DNA of 64,000 bases from Hyphomicrobiales bacterium (GCA_900465665.1 UBJO01000001.1:106117-170116); one strand, 5' to 3'; positions 52,569 through 61,468 are shown, counted from the first letter of the stretch. Numbers and translations: made by a program. Notes: generated by a model from the letters alone, not told the origin.

Positions 52569-53597
52569 TTATTTCCGTACGTCTGGCGGTGGAGCGACCG
52601 ATGCACGAATGACGAGCTCAAACGGCATCTCTTCGGGCTGGGCCGGCTCGGTTTCGCGGGAAATCAGGCGCGACAGAAGTTTTTCGGCGGCGCGCGCGCC
52701 GAGTCGATCCTGGAACTGCGCCACAGTTGTCAGCCCCGGAGTGACGAGCGCCGAAGCCATGATGTCGTCAAAGCCCGCGACTGAGACATCGTGCGGGACC
52801 GACAAGCCGTTTCGAAGCAGGCTCTTGATCACACCGATTGCCATCAGATCGTTGGCAGCAATGATGGCCGTGACTTGCCGGCCACTCGCCACGATGCGAT
52901 CCGCCATGTCGCTGCCTGCCTTGACGGTGAAATGCGTCGCCTCCAGAACGATCGGCTCAGCGCCGCACGCGACCATGGCATCGAGATATCCTTGGAGACG
53001 AACGCTTTGCGGACCACCACGGGCGGCGACCATGGCAATGGCACGGTGGCCAAGACCGAGAAGATGGGCGGTGACGGCACGCGCGGCCGCCTGGTTATCG
53101 ATAAACAGATCATCTATCGGAAGTGAACCGCCGGATTTTCGACGCACCTCGATGCGCACGACCGGCACACCGTTCTTGCCAAGCGGCGCAAGATCGCGGG
53201 CGGACAAGTTGAAGAAGACACCGACCACACCGTCATAGCGGCCCTGCAACGCGGCTGCTACCACCTGCCGTTCGTTCGCTAGCTCGCCTTCGGTATCGAT
53301 CGTGATCACCTCATAGCCGGCATTGCGCACAACCTTCTGAACAGCAACGACAAGCGAGGGGTAAAATGGGTTCGTCAAATCCGGAACGACGCAGGCAATC
53401 ACATGCGATCGGCTGGTGCGCAGCGCCTGGGCAAACCGGTTGGGCTGATAGCCGAGTTCGGCAATGACAGCCTCGATGCGATCAGCCGTTTCCGGCGCAA
53501 CCTTGTCCCTGCCCCCGTTCAAGACAAGCGACACCGTCGCCTGCGCTACGCCTGCTCGCTCTGCCACTTCCTTCTGCGTTATTCTGCGACCAGACAC
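52569..53597 (-). CDS. LacI-family regulator, first gene of sugar operon
   Basis: A 342-residue regulator. The helix-turn-helix is TQKEVAERAGVAQATVSLVL NGG, the hinge AVIAELGYQPNRFAQALRTS, and the core contains CVVPDLTNPFYPSLVVAVQK and VAGFDDIMASALVTPGLTTV. It is co-directional with and only 20 bases before the binding-protein gene, so regulator and transporter form one autoregulated unit. A 16-bp perfect palindrome lies 35 bases upstream of its start. Confidence 0.9.
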   Translation of the reverse strand: MSGRRITQKEVAERAGVAQATVSLVLNGGRDKVAPETADRIEAVIAELGYQPNRFAQALRTSRSHVIACVVPDLTNPFYPSLVVAVQKVVRNAGYEVITIDTEGELANERQVVAAALQGRYDGVVGVFFNLSARDLAPLGKNGVPVVRIEVRRKSGGSLPIDDLFIDNQAAARAVTAHLLGLGHRAIAMVAARGGPQSVRLQGYLDAMVACGAEPIVLEATHFTVKAGSDMADRIVASGRQVTAIIAANDLMAIGVIKSLLRNGLSVPHDVSVAGFDDIMASALVTPGLTTVAQFQDRLGARAAEKLLSRLISRETEPAQPEEMPFELVIRASVAPPPDVRK

Positions 53598-53611
53598 ATT
53601 AAATTCCGCCG

Positions 53612-53647
53612 TTGATACGTAACGATAGATTATTGATACGTATCAAT
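53612..53647. promoter_or_regulatory. Operator pair upstream of the LacI-led sugar operon
   Basis: Bases 53632-53647 are a perfect palindrome, ATTGATACGTATCAAT. A second, imperfect copy TTGATACGTAAC begins at 53612, exactly 21 bases away (two helical turns). Both lie 15-50 bases upstream of the regulator's start codon. They are very likely binding sites for the LacI-family protein, giving negative autoregulation of the operon. Confidence 0.78.
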
Positions 53648-53893
53648 GATAGAGTCAAGCGACAGTTGGCCAAATCTCGAAAGCTGGCAACAGGCGTGTT
53701 CGGATCAAGGAAGCGGATACGAAATTCAGGTCTTGGCGGGCCTGTGGCCACTCGACAATGTACTGATTGACGACGTGGCGCTCGGTGGACGCACGCCGCA
53801 ATGATGGCGCCAGCCCTTACTTAAACGCACATGACTTAAGGTATTGCGGCCCGAGACTGGGCGGCGTTCGTGCAGACTGTCATCTGGCAGAAC

Positions 53894-54535
53894 TTAATCC
53901 GCGAAAACTTCCGCCATGGCCTTTAAAATCAGAACCGCTGACGCGGCTCCGGGGTCGACATGGCCAAGCGACCGTTCACCAAGCCTGGCGGCACGGCCGC
54001 GTACCGCGACCATCGAACGTGTGGCCTCAGCCCCTCCCTCGCCTGCCGCGACCACTTCGCGCCACAGTTCCGCAGGCCCGCTCGCGCGCTCCAATGCCGC
54101 GCCGCCCGCCTCTGCTGCCGGGATCCAGGTGTCGAGCATGGTCTTGTCGCCACGTTGGCCCTTGCCTCGCTCTTGTATTCCGAGTGCGATCGCCTGCAAC
54201 ACGGCAACCTGGCCCGCGGCATCCAGAGACTGGCGCGCTTCCAACGCCTTTGCGGCGCGCAAAAGGGCGGTCGCGTACAAGGGGCCAGTCGAGGCCCCAA
54301 CGGCATTAAGGAATACAGAGGCGGCGATTGTCATCACGGCCGATGGCGGCATCTCGTCAAGATCGGATCGCGCCAGTTCACTGGAAACGGCACCAAAGCC
54401 GAGCAGCATGGTAATGCCATGGTCGGCGTCGCCAATGGCGCCGTCAAGCTCCGTCAGGTAATCCTTCTCCGTGGCAATCAGGCTGGATATCCGGTTGAAC
54501 ATCCGGTTCAGTTTGCGCGCATCGTTCTCTGCCAT
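53894..54535 (-). CDS. DhaL-like kinase subunit, partner of the SorC-DhaK fusion
   Basis: A 213-residue DhaL-type protein; the start ATG 54535 follows GGGAGGGG. The Mg/ATP motif is D31-GAIG-D36-A-D38-HG, and GASTGPLYATALLRAAKALE and MVAVRGRAARLGERSLGHVD PGAAS are characteristic of the all-helical nucleotide domain. DhaL supplies the phosphate donor site for DhaK. No DhaM (PTS) gene is present in the window, so ATP is the likely donor. It is the last gene of the polyol operon and lies 57 bases after the SorC-DhaK gene. Confidence 0.87.
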   Translation of the reverse strand: MAENDARKLNRMFNRISSLIATEKDYLTELDGAIGDADHGITMLLGFGAVSSELARSDLDEMPPSAVMTIAASVFLNAVGASTGPLYATALLRAAKALEARQSLDAAGQVAVLQAIALGIQERGKGQRGDKTMLDTWIPAAEAGGAALERASGPAELWREVVAAGEGGAEATRSMVAVRGRAARLGERSLGHVDPGAASAVLILKAMAEVFAD

Positions 54536-54592
54536 CGTTTCCCCTCCCATCGTCAGAACGCCCCCGACGGCGAGCCGGGCGCATTCTGCTTC

Positions 54593-56692
54593 TTACGTTA
54601 TCTTCAAGACTGCGGTGTCGCATGGATGATGCAGCAGTCCCGTCAGTTCCTCATCAAGCTCCATGATGGAGATCGACGCCCCGACCATGTCGAGCGACGT
54701 ACAATAATGACCGATCCAGTTCGCCTCGATGGCAATGCCCTTGGCGCTCAAGCGCTGCTCTACGCGACGGAACAAGACATAGAGCTCCATCATCGGCGTC
54801 GCACCGAACGAGTTGACGAGGACCGCAACGCGACTGCCTTCGCCCGCTTTCATCTCGGCGAAGATCCGGTCCATCACCTTGTCGACGATCTCGTCAGCGC
54901 TGATCATCTTCTCGCGAATGACGCCCGGCTCACCATGGATACCCATGCCGAACTCGATATCCTCCGCTCCGATCTCGAAGTTGGGGCGCTGGGTCTGCGG
55001 CATCGAACACGCCTCAAGCGCCACGCCGACCGTAAAGGTCCGCATGTTCGCCTTGCGCGTCACGGCTTCGCAGAGGTCCAGCGACAGACCGCGATCGCAG
55101 GCCGCACCGGCGATCTTGAAGGTGAAGAAATTGCCGGCCACACCGCGGCGGCCATCGCGGTCCTCGATCGGCGAAGAGGTGATATCGTCTGTGGTCAGAA
55201 CCGTTCGGATTGGAATACCCGCCGTCTCGGCCATCTCCGCGGCCATCTCGAAGTTCATCACGTCGCCAGCATAGTTGCCGTAAACGAAAAGAACGCCCTC
55301 GCCACCGGATGCAGCCTTCGCGCACTGGAGGATGGGGATCGGAGGGGGCGACGAGAAGATGTTCCCGACCGCAGCAGCATCGGCAAGCCCCTTGCCGACA
55401 TAGCCCAGGAAACCCGGCTCGTGTCCGGATCCGCCGCCGATGACCAGGCCGACCTTTCCGGGCCTTGGCCCGTCCCGCGCGATCAGGGCGCGGTTCGACT
55501 TGTCGATCGGCGACAGATATTTGCGATGCGCACGCACCACGCCATCCAGCATCTCCTCGACGATCTTGTCCGGATCGTTCAGAAACTTCTTCACGCGCAT
55601 TCGCGTCGCGGACGCCAACGGCGCTTGACTGTCGGGCCGCAAACGCTGCGACGAGCGCTGATCGATATCGGTCACCCCATCGGCGTTGAGAATGCCACGG
55701 CCGGTCGCGGCGTCCGTGATCAGCACGTTGACATAGCCGCCGCGCAAAGCCGCGAGGATGGCCGGCACCTTGTCGAATCCGCCTGCAGCAGCGATACGCA
55801 AATCGATGTTCTTGAGCATCTCAAGGGAAATGCCGATCGTTCGATCGTCGAGCGGGCCTGCCACCGCGCGGCCATGCACGTCGATGAAACGACCAGCCAC
55901 CACGCCGACGGCGCCCTTGGCAAGATAATCCTGCAGCGGAACGGACTCGAAAAAGCCGCTGGTATGGATGGTGGAATTGGGACGCAGCGAAGAAATACCA
56001 AAAAGTGCCTTGTTGGCGCCGGCAAGCGCCTCAAACTGGCTCTCGATCAAGGGCTCGTGCAGAAATGCCTCGCGCACTTCTGGAGCGGAAACAATGGCGG
56101 GCGCGGAAATATTGATAAGCTTGCCGTTGACGGCGTTGGCGAGCGCCGTCGCACAGAGCTCCGGTGTATAGCCAAAGCTCGCGCGCGTCCCGCCGGTCGC
56201 CTGCACGACTGTCACGTCCTGCAACCCGGGAACCTCGGCGTGCTCGCTTATCGCCAGCACCGTACGCCCCCACGACACGGCGATCGTATCGCCCGACTTG
56301 ACCAGCCGGTGCAACGCCTGACCGCCTGCGACACCGATTCTGTCGATCAACGGTCTGGCGGTATCCTCGCTCGGAACGACAAGACAGTCCGTCAGGCCAA
56401 AATGCCGTTTGAGTGCCTGCGCTACCGTCAGTGAAGCAAGGCGGGCCGGCTCGATCGCGATGTTGACGATGCCGCGCTCACGCGCTTCGGCGAGGTAGCT
56501 GTTCACGGTTGCGCGGGATATGCCCATGACGTCGGCGATCTCGCCCTGCGTCAGTCCATCCTCGTAATAGAGCCAGCACGCCCAGACATAGGGGTCGTCG
56601 CCATAGCGCAGCGGCATGGCATCCGGTGCCTGTGCGAGATCGCCCTTGCCTGCGCCGGCTTTTCTCGCCTGCTGTGTCTTAACCGTTGCCAC
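54593..56692 (-). CDS. Fusion of SorC-family regulator and DhaK kinase domain
   Basis: A single open frame of 699 residues. Residues ~30-335 are a SorC/DeoR-type regulator: helix-turn-helix LTQGEIADVMGISRATVNSY (47-66), effector domain with DTIAVSWGRTVLA and DAATGRGILNADG. After a ~30-residue linker, residues ~364-699 form a DhaK domain: H424 in GGGSGHEPGF and H586 in FGMGIHGEPG match the two essential His of E. coli DhaK (H56/H218). So one polypeptide can bind DNA, sense a phosphorylated sugar and bind a ketose covalently. Rhizobiales proteins of this architecture carry the NCBI name for a bifunctional regulator/DhaK; I know of no experimental study. It lies within the operon it could regulate. 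Confidence 0.9.
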   Translation of the reverse strand: MATVKTQQARKAGAGKGDLAQAPDAMPLRYGDDPYVWACWLYYEDGLTQGEIADVMGISRATVNSYLAEARERGIVNIAIEPARLASLTVAQALKRHFGLTDCLVVPSEDTARPLIDRIGVAGGQALHRLVKSGDTIAVSWGRTVLAISEHAEVPGLQDVTVVQATGGTRASFGYTPELCATALANAVNGKLINISAPAIVSAPEVREAFLHEPLIESQFEALAGANKALFGISSLRPNSTIHTSGFFESVPLQDYLAKGAVGVVAGRFIDVHGRAVAGPLDDRTIGISLEMLKNIDLRIAAAGGFDKVPAILAALRGGYVNVLITDAATGRGILNADGVTDIDQRSSQRLRPDSQAPLASATRMRVKKFLNDPDKIVEEMLDGVVRAHRKYLSPIDKSNRALIARDGPRPGKVGLVIGGGSGHEPGFLGYVGKGLADAAAVGNIFSSPPPIPILQCAKAASGGEGVLFVYGNYAGDVMNFEMAAEMAETAGIPIRTVLTTDDITSSPIEDRDGRRGVAGNFFTFKIAGAACDRGLSLDLCEAVTRKANMRTFTVGVALEACSMPQTQRPNFEIGAEDIEFGMGIHGEPGVIREKMISADEIVDKVMDRIFAEMKAGEGSRVAVLVNSFGATPMMELYVLFRRVEQRLSAKGIAIEANWIGHYCTSLDMVGASISIMELDEELTGLLHHPCDTAVLKIT

Positions 56693-56817
56693 TCTGGAAT
56701 GAACTCCCGCTCAGATGTGCCGGGAAGATGCCGCCAATGCGGCCCGTTTGCAACCGCGCGGCGCGCGACCCGCCACAGAGGGACGGGCCGCGCTGTCTTG
56801 GGAGACAGACTGCGAGA

Positions 56818-57465
56818 TCAAGCATTTTCCAAGCGAGAAGAGACGCCTACGGAAATCTCTTTCAGAATGAGAGCGCAGGAGGTGGCGCCGGCGTCCAGAA
56901 TGCCAAGCGACCGCTCGCCGAGACGGCTGGCGCGGCCAATTTTCGCGACCAGGTCGATCGTCGAATCGCGTCCCTTCTCAGCGGCATCGGCCAAGGCCGT
57001 GAGCGCGTCCGCGAAGGACTTTCCAGACGCTGTGGCTTCATCGAAGGCATTCACTGCCGGGACGAAGGCGTCGATCAGCGTCTTGTCCCCGACTTTGGCC
57101 GACCCGATCGACTGAATGCCATCCAGACCGGCATGCAGCATCTCGCTGAACAGCTTGGCATCGATTGCATCCTTGCCTTCGAGCGTCTCACCGAATTCGG
57201 TGAACATCACACCATAAAGCGGGCCCATAGAGCCGCCGATCTCCGTCATCAACAGCGTGCCGAGCGTTTCAAAGGCACCACTAAGCGAGGGGGCCTGCCC
57301 CTTCAGCCGCTCCGCCGCCATGCCGAAGCCCTTGGCCATGTTTACCCCGTGGTCGCCATCGCCGATCTTGCCGTCGATCTCGCTGAGATAGGCCCGATTT
57401 TCGATGATGCGTTCCGCCAGCGAAAGGACGATCGCACCCGCCGAGGCGTTCTTGAAAGTTTGCAT
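56818..57465 (-). CDS. dhaL: DhaL-like dihydroxyacetone/erythrulose kinase subunit
   Basis: A 215-residue protein with the DhaL metal motif D31-GKIG-D36-G-D38-HG (residues 31-40), TLLMTEIGGSMGPLYGVMFT and RASRLGERSLGILDAGATS. It is the nucleotide-binding partner of the DhaK gene immediately upstream, 11 bases away. It differs clearly from the second DhaL at 53894, so the two pairs are old duplicates rather than recent copies. A 125-base gap separates it from the SorC-DhaK gene. Confidence 0.9.
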   Translation of the reverse strand: MQTFKNASAGAIVLSLAERIIENRAYLSEIDGKIGDGDHGVNMAKGFGMAAERLKGQAPSLSGAFETLGTLLMTEIGGSMGPLYGVMFTEFGETLEGKDAIDAKLFSEMLHAGLDGIQSIGSAKVGDKTLIDAFVPAVNAFDEATASGKSFADALTALADAAEKGRDSTIDLVAKIGRASRLGERSLGILDAGATSCALILKEISVGVSSRLENA

Positions 57466-57476
57466 GTCAGCGTTCC

Positions 57477-58469
57477 TCAGAGCAAGATTGTGCAGGACGT
57501 TTCGAGGTCGAGAAGCGGCTTGGTCTCGGCATCGAGCGCAAAAACCGTCAGCGTCGCACCGACCATTTCAAGCGATGTGAAATAGTTGCCGACGTAGGTC
57601 TTGTAGACGACGAGGCCGCGGCCGGTGATCTCGCTCTCGATGGTGTCGTTCAGGATATAAAGTTCGTTGAGCGGCGTTGCGCCCAGCCCCGAGACAAGGA
57701 CCGCAACCTCCGTGCCAGCGGGAAGGTTGTGATCATCGAGAACGATCTTGCACATATCCTTGGCGACGTCTGCGGCCTGCTTCAGCGGCTCGACGCGTAC
57801 ACCAGGCTCGCCGTGATGGCCGATACCGACCTCCATCGTGCCCGGCTCGATCTTGAAATTCGGATGACCGACGGCCGGCAACGTGCACGGGCCGAGGCCG
57901 ACGCCGATCGAGCGGCAGTTGTCGATCGCCTTCTGCGCAGCCGCGCGAACCTCTTCGAGGCTGCCGCCCTGCGTCGCCTTGGCGCTACCGATCTTCCACA
58001 TGAAGATCTCCCCGGCAACGCCGCGGCGCTTTTCGCGCTCCGAGAGCGGCGCCGAGCAGACGTCGTCGTTGGCAACGACGGTCGCGACTTCGATACCGTC
58101 CTTTGCGGCGAGCTTCGTCGCCATCTTCACGTTCATATTGTCGCCGGCATAATTGCCGTAGAGGCAAACCACGCCTGCCCCGCCGTCAACCGCGCGAATG
58201 GCATCATGGAAGCTCTTGGCGGTCGGGGAAGAGAACAATTCGCCGACGGCAACGGCATCAAGCATGTTCTTGCCGGTGTAGCCCATGAAGCCGGGCTCGT
58301 GGCCGGAGCCACCGCCGGTGATGACCCCCACCTTGCCGCTCACCGGAGCGTTCTTGGCGACAACGACGCGCGGATTTTCGGCCAGCCGCACGATATCGGA
58401 ATGGGCCTTGATGAAACCCTTGACTGTATCCTCGACGACGAGGTCAGGATTGTTGACGAACCGTTGCAT
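57477..58469 (-). CDS. dhaK: DhaK-like ketose kinase subunit
   Basis: A 330-residue DhaK protein. H57 (GGGSGHEPGF) and H219 (GIGHHGEPG) correspond to the hydrogen-bonding and covalent substrate-binding His of E. coli DhaK; D110 lies in YGNYAGDNMN. AAGGAGACTTC precedes the ATG. Family members phosphorylate dihydroxyacetone or, in related tetritol pathways, erythrulose. The GolD-like polyol dehydrogenase 33 bases upstream would generate the ketose. The precise substrate remains inference. Confidence 0.92.
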   Translation of the reverse strand: MQRFVNNPDLVVEDTVKGFIKAHSDIVRLAENPRVVVAKNAPVSGKVGVITGGGSGHEPGFMGYTGKNMLDAVAVGELFSSPTAKSFHDAIRAVDGGAGVVCLYGNYAGDNMNVKMATKLAAKDGIEVATVVANDDVCSAPLSEREKRRGVAGEIFMWKIGSAKATQGGSLEEVRAAAQKAIDNCRSIGVGLGPCTLPAVGHPNFKIEPGTMEVGIGHHGEPGVRVEPLKQAADVAKDMCKIVLDDHNLPAGTEVAVLVSGLGATPLNELYILNDTIESEITGRGLVVYKTYVGNYFTSLEMVGATLTVFALDAETKPLLDLETSCTILL

Positions 58470-58502
58470 GAAGTCTCCTTGAAAATGTCCTGGCGCTTCG
58501 GC

Positions 58503-59276
58503 TCAGAGAATTGTGTAGCCGCCATCGATCAGAAGATCGGCGCCGTTGATCATGTTCGCACCGTCCGAAACCAGGAAGACGGCGGCGGCAGCGATCTCCT
58601 CGGGATAGGCGAAACGGCCGGTGGGAATGCGCTTCTTGGCGGCCTCTCCCTTTTCACCGGCCCAAGCCTTCTTGCCGAGTTCGGTCAGGACCACGGTCGG
58701 CGAGATGGTGTTGACGGTGATCCCGTATTTGCCCCATTCGGCGGCGAAGGTCTTTGACATGCCGATGACGCCGAATTTCGAGGCGCAGTAGGCGACATGC
58801 TCCTCGATCGCGACGGTACCCGCCTGCGACGCGAGGTTGATGATCTTGCCGCCGTTTCCTGCAGCGATCATGGCCCGGCCGACGGCCTGGGTGACGAGAA
58901 AACTGCCCTTAAGATTGATGTTGATCGTCTTGTCCCAATAGTCGAGCGACAGATCTTCGGCTGGCGCCAGAAAGACCACACCGGCGCTGTTGACGGCAAT
59001 GTCGATGCGGCCGAACGCGGCGACGACATCCGATATGGCGCGATTGACCGAGTCCGGCTGGGAGACGTCACAGACGAAGGATTTGGCTCCACCACCGAGC
59101 GCGGTCGCCTTGGCAGCGGCGATATCAGCATTGATATCGAGCACGGCTATCGTGGCACCTTTTGCCGTCAGCGCGTCGGAGATCGCAGAGCCAATCCCTG
59201 ATGCGGCGCCAGTCACGACGGCGCTCTTGCCTGTCAGGGGGAAATTGAGGTCGATCTGGGGAGCAGTGTCTGTCAT
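58503..59276 (-). CDS. SDR-family polyol dehydrogenase (GolD / threitol dehydrogenase-like)
   Basis: A 257-residue SDR. FPLTGKSAVVTGAASGIGSA opens the NAD site, VLDIN follows the second strand (NAD preference), the catalytic motif is YCASK, and SPTVVLTELGKKAW plus MINGADLLIDGGYTI match the GolD-type polyol dehydrogenases as I recall them. The start is ATG 59276; an in-frame extension upstream is not needed. It should oxidise a polyol imported by the neighbouring RbsABC-type transporter to a ketose for DhaK. A four- or five-carbon polyol such as threitol, erythritol or arabitol is plausible. Confidence 0.85.
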   Translation of the reverse strand: MTDTAPQIDLNFPLTGKSAVVTGAASGIGSAISDALTAKGATIAVLDINADIAAAKATALGGGAKSFVCDVSQPDSVNRAISDVVAAFGRIDIAVNSAGVVFLAPAEDLSLDYWDKTININLKGSFLVTQAVGRAMIAAGNGGKIINLASQAGTVAIEEHVAYCASKFGVIGMSKTFAAEWGKYGITVNTISPTVVLTELGKKAWAGEKGEAAKKRIPTGRFAYPEEIAAAAVFLVSDGANMINGADLLIDGGYTIL

Positions 59277-59301
59277 CTCTTCAAGCCCTTGCGATGTTGA
59301 T

Positions 59302-59328
59302 GCCAGGGCGGCGTGATGCCGCCCTGGC
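59302..59328 (-). other. Stem-loop between binding-protein and dehydrogenase genes
   Basis: A perfect 11-bp inverted repeat, GCCAGGGCGGC / GCCGCCCTGGC, with a 5-base loop, 10 bases after the binding-protein stop. There is no T-run. It is probably an mRNA 3' stabiliser or attenuator. Confidence 0.7.
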
Positions 59329-59338
59329 TTTGCGTTCG

Positions 59339-60325
59339 TTATTTGCGGGATTCGAGCAGCTTGTCGGCGTTTTCCTTGGTGACCGGCGTCCAGGGAACGA
59401 GGTAGTCCTTGGACGCGCCATCTTCCCACTTCATGTCCGGATACTGGGTCCAGATTGCCGATTCCGGCTTGGCGTCCTTGTTCGCGGCCTTGATGGCGAC
59501 GTCGAGCGCGCCCTGTGCCTGTGCGTTGGCATCCTGCAGGATCGAGGCCATTTCGCCGCGCTTGACGGCGTTGATGGCATCGGTGACGCCATCCACGCCG
59601 GCGATTGCGAAGTCTTCAACCTTCAGGTTCGCAGCCTTGATCGCCTCGATGGCACCGAGCGCCATTTCGTCGTTCTGGCCGATGACACCGTTGATCTGGC
59701 CCGGATGCGACGTCAGCCAGTTTTCCATCAACGTCTGGGCTTCAGCGCGCGACCAGTTGGCGGTCTGCTTTTCGAGAACCTTGACGTCGGGGCACGCCTT
59801 GAGCGCCTTCTCGTTGCCTTCAAGGCGCTGGATCTGGCCGGACTGTCCGATCGGGCCTTCGAGGATGACGAGATTGCCCTTGCAACCCATCTTGTCGAGC
59901 ACGGCCTTGGCTTCCAGTTCACCGGCTTCCACGTCGTTCGAGCCGACATAAGAGGTGAGCAGATCGGAGTTGACGCGGGCATTGGAGCCGACAACGGGGA
60001 TACCGGCATCGTGGGCGGCCTGAACGGCAGCAGCACCTGCTTCGACGTCCATCGGCACGAAGATGATCGCGTCGAACTTCTGGGTGATCATAGTGTTGAA
60101 CTGTTCCTGCTGGACCAGCGCGTCGTAGCGGCCGTCGAACACCGTCAGCTCCACCTGACCGCTTTTGACGGCCGGGTGCTGCTTCAACGCGGCCGACCAA
60201 ATCTGCATGAATTCGGCATTGAGGCCGTAGGTCGTGGCGCCGATCTTCAGCTTCTTCTCCTGCGCCATGGCCGGCGCAGTAAGAATCGCCGCACTGGCGA
60301 TAAGTGCGAGCATCAACTTATTCAT
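59339..60325 (-). CDS. Polyol ABC transporter binding protein (RbsB-like)
   Basis: A 328-residue periplasmic protein; Sec signal peptide MNKLMLALIASAAILTAPAM with cleavage after AMA. The start ATG 60325 follows GGAGGAGAAACAG. The type I binding fold shows KIGATTYGLNAEFMQIWSAA, DAIIFVPMDVEAGAAAVQAA, VILEGPIGQSGQIQRLEGNE and NGVIGQNDEMALGAIEAIKA. Conserved positions fit RbsB-type proteins for ribose, allose or small polyols. The ligand is presumably the polyol oxidised by the adjacent SDR. Confidence 0.9.
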   Translation of the reverse strand: MNKLMLALIASAAILTAPAMAQEKKLKIGATTYGLNAEFMQIWSAALKQHPAVKSGQVELTVFDGRYDALVQQEQFNTMITQKFDAIIFVPMDVEAGAAAVQAAHDAGIPVVGSNARVNSDLLTSYVGSNDVEAGELEAKAVLDKMGCKGNLVILEGPIGQSGQIQRLEGNEKALKACPDVKVLEKQTANWSRAEAQTLMENWLTSHPGQINGVIGQNDEMALGAIEAIKAANLKVEDFAIAGVDGVTDAINAVKRGEMASILQDANAQAQGALDVAIKAANKDAKPESAIWTQYPDMKWEDGASKDYLVPWTPVTKENADKLLESRK

Positions 60326-60409
60326 CTGTTTCTCCTCCATAGAGATGTCCGGTCGCCGTTATGACGCGCGGTTTGCCAACGGATCGCGGATGCGACCCGA
60401 ATTATCAGG

Positions 60410-61414
60410 TCAGAGACCTTGATTTCGCTTCTGGTCCAGCATGACGGCGCCGACGATGAGCGCGCCCTTGAGCACCTGCTGGTAGTAGGATTGGATACCC
60501 ATCAGATCGAGGCCGTTGTTCATGACACCGATGATGAGCGCGCCGATCAACGTTCCCGTCACCCGACCGACACCGCCCGAGAGGCTGGTGCCACCGATGA
60601 CGACGGCTGCGATGGCATCGAGTTCGTAGGCGATGCCCGCCTGCGGCAGGGCCGATCCCGTGCGAGCAGAGAGTATCATGCCGGCGAGACCTGCAAGCGA
60701 ACCGGAGATGCCATAAACAGCGAAACGGATGCGGGTGACGTTGATGCCCGAGGTAATCGCGGCATGCGGATTACCGCCGACGGCATAAATGTAGCGGCCA
60801 AAGCGCGTGCGCGTCAGGACCCACCATGACACGATGAAGACGACCGCAAGGATCACCACCGGCATGGGCACGCCGAGGATGTTTCCGGTGCCAATCCAGC
60901 GGAACTCCGGGATGAGAGCCGGCACAGGCTTTCCACCGCCATAGATAAGGGTCATGCCGCGTGCCGCTGACAGCATGCCGAGCGTGGCGACGAAGGCGGG
61001 GACGGCAAAGCGGGAAACGATGAAGCCGACGATCGCCCCACAGGCCAGGCCCACGCCGATACCGACCAGCAACGCAACAGACGCCGGATAGGGCGCACCC
61101 GCGATGCCTGCCGTCGCCGACGTCGTGACGAAGCTGGCGCTGACGATACCGGCGAGTGCCACGACCGATCCGACCGACAGATCGATGCCGCGCGTCAGGA
61201 TGACGAAAGTCATGCCGATCGCGAGAACACCGTTGATCGACGTCTGCAACAGTACGTTCGAGATATTGCCTGCCGTGAGGAAGTATTCGTTGGACAACGA
61301 CAGGATCACAGACAAAAGCAGGAAGGCGAGAAAGATGCCGTACTCCTGAATGAGCAGCCTGCGGCGATCCGAGTTGAACCAGCCCGTCGTCGGTTTGTTA
61401 TCTGTAAGGGACAC
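60410..61414 (-). CDS. Polyol ABC transporter permease (RbsC-like)
   Basis: A 334-residue membrane protein with about ten helices. The RbsC hallmarks are LTRGIDLSVGSVVALAGIVS near residue 72 and LDAIAAVVIGGTSLSGGVGR near 257. It lies 54 bases downstream of the ATPase gene and 84 bases before the binding-protein gene. It forms the homodimeric channel of the importer. Confidence 0.92.
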   Translation of the reverse strand: MSLTDNKPTTGWFNSDRRRLLIQEYGIFLAFLLLSVILSLSNEYFLTAGNISNVLLQTSINGVLAIGMTFVILTRGIDLSVGSVVALAGIVSASFVTTSATAGIAGAPYPASVALLVGIGVGLACGAIVGFIVSRFAVPAFVATLGMLSAARGMTLIYGGGKPVPALIPEFRWIGTGNILGVPMPVVILAVVFIVSWWVLTRTRFGRYIYAVGGNPHAAITSGINVTRIRFAVYGISGSLAGLAGMILSARTGSALPQAGIAYELDAIAAVVIGGTSLSGGVGRVTGTLIGALIIGVMNNGLDLMGIQSYYQQVLKGALIVGAVMLDQKRNQGL

Positions 61415-61468
61415 TGTTTCTGACCTCTTCCCATGCGGATCCGTATTGAGAAATTCGCGGTGCGCCGA

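Noticed and set aside
53960..56434. Plus-strand open frame of 824 codons
   Set aside because: It is antisense to the SorC-DhaK fusion and a DhaL gene, is rich in Arg/His/Asp as GC-rich shadows are, and has no family resemblance.
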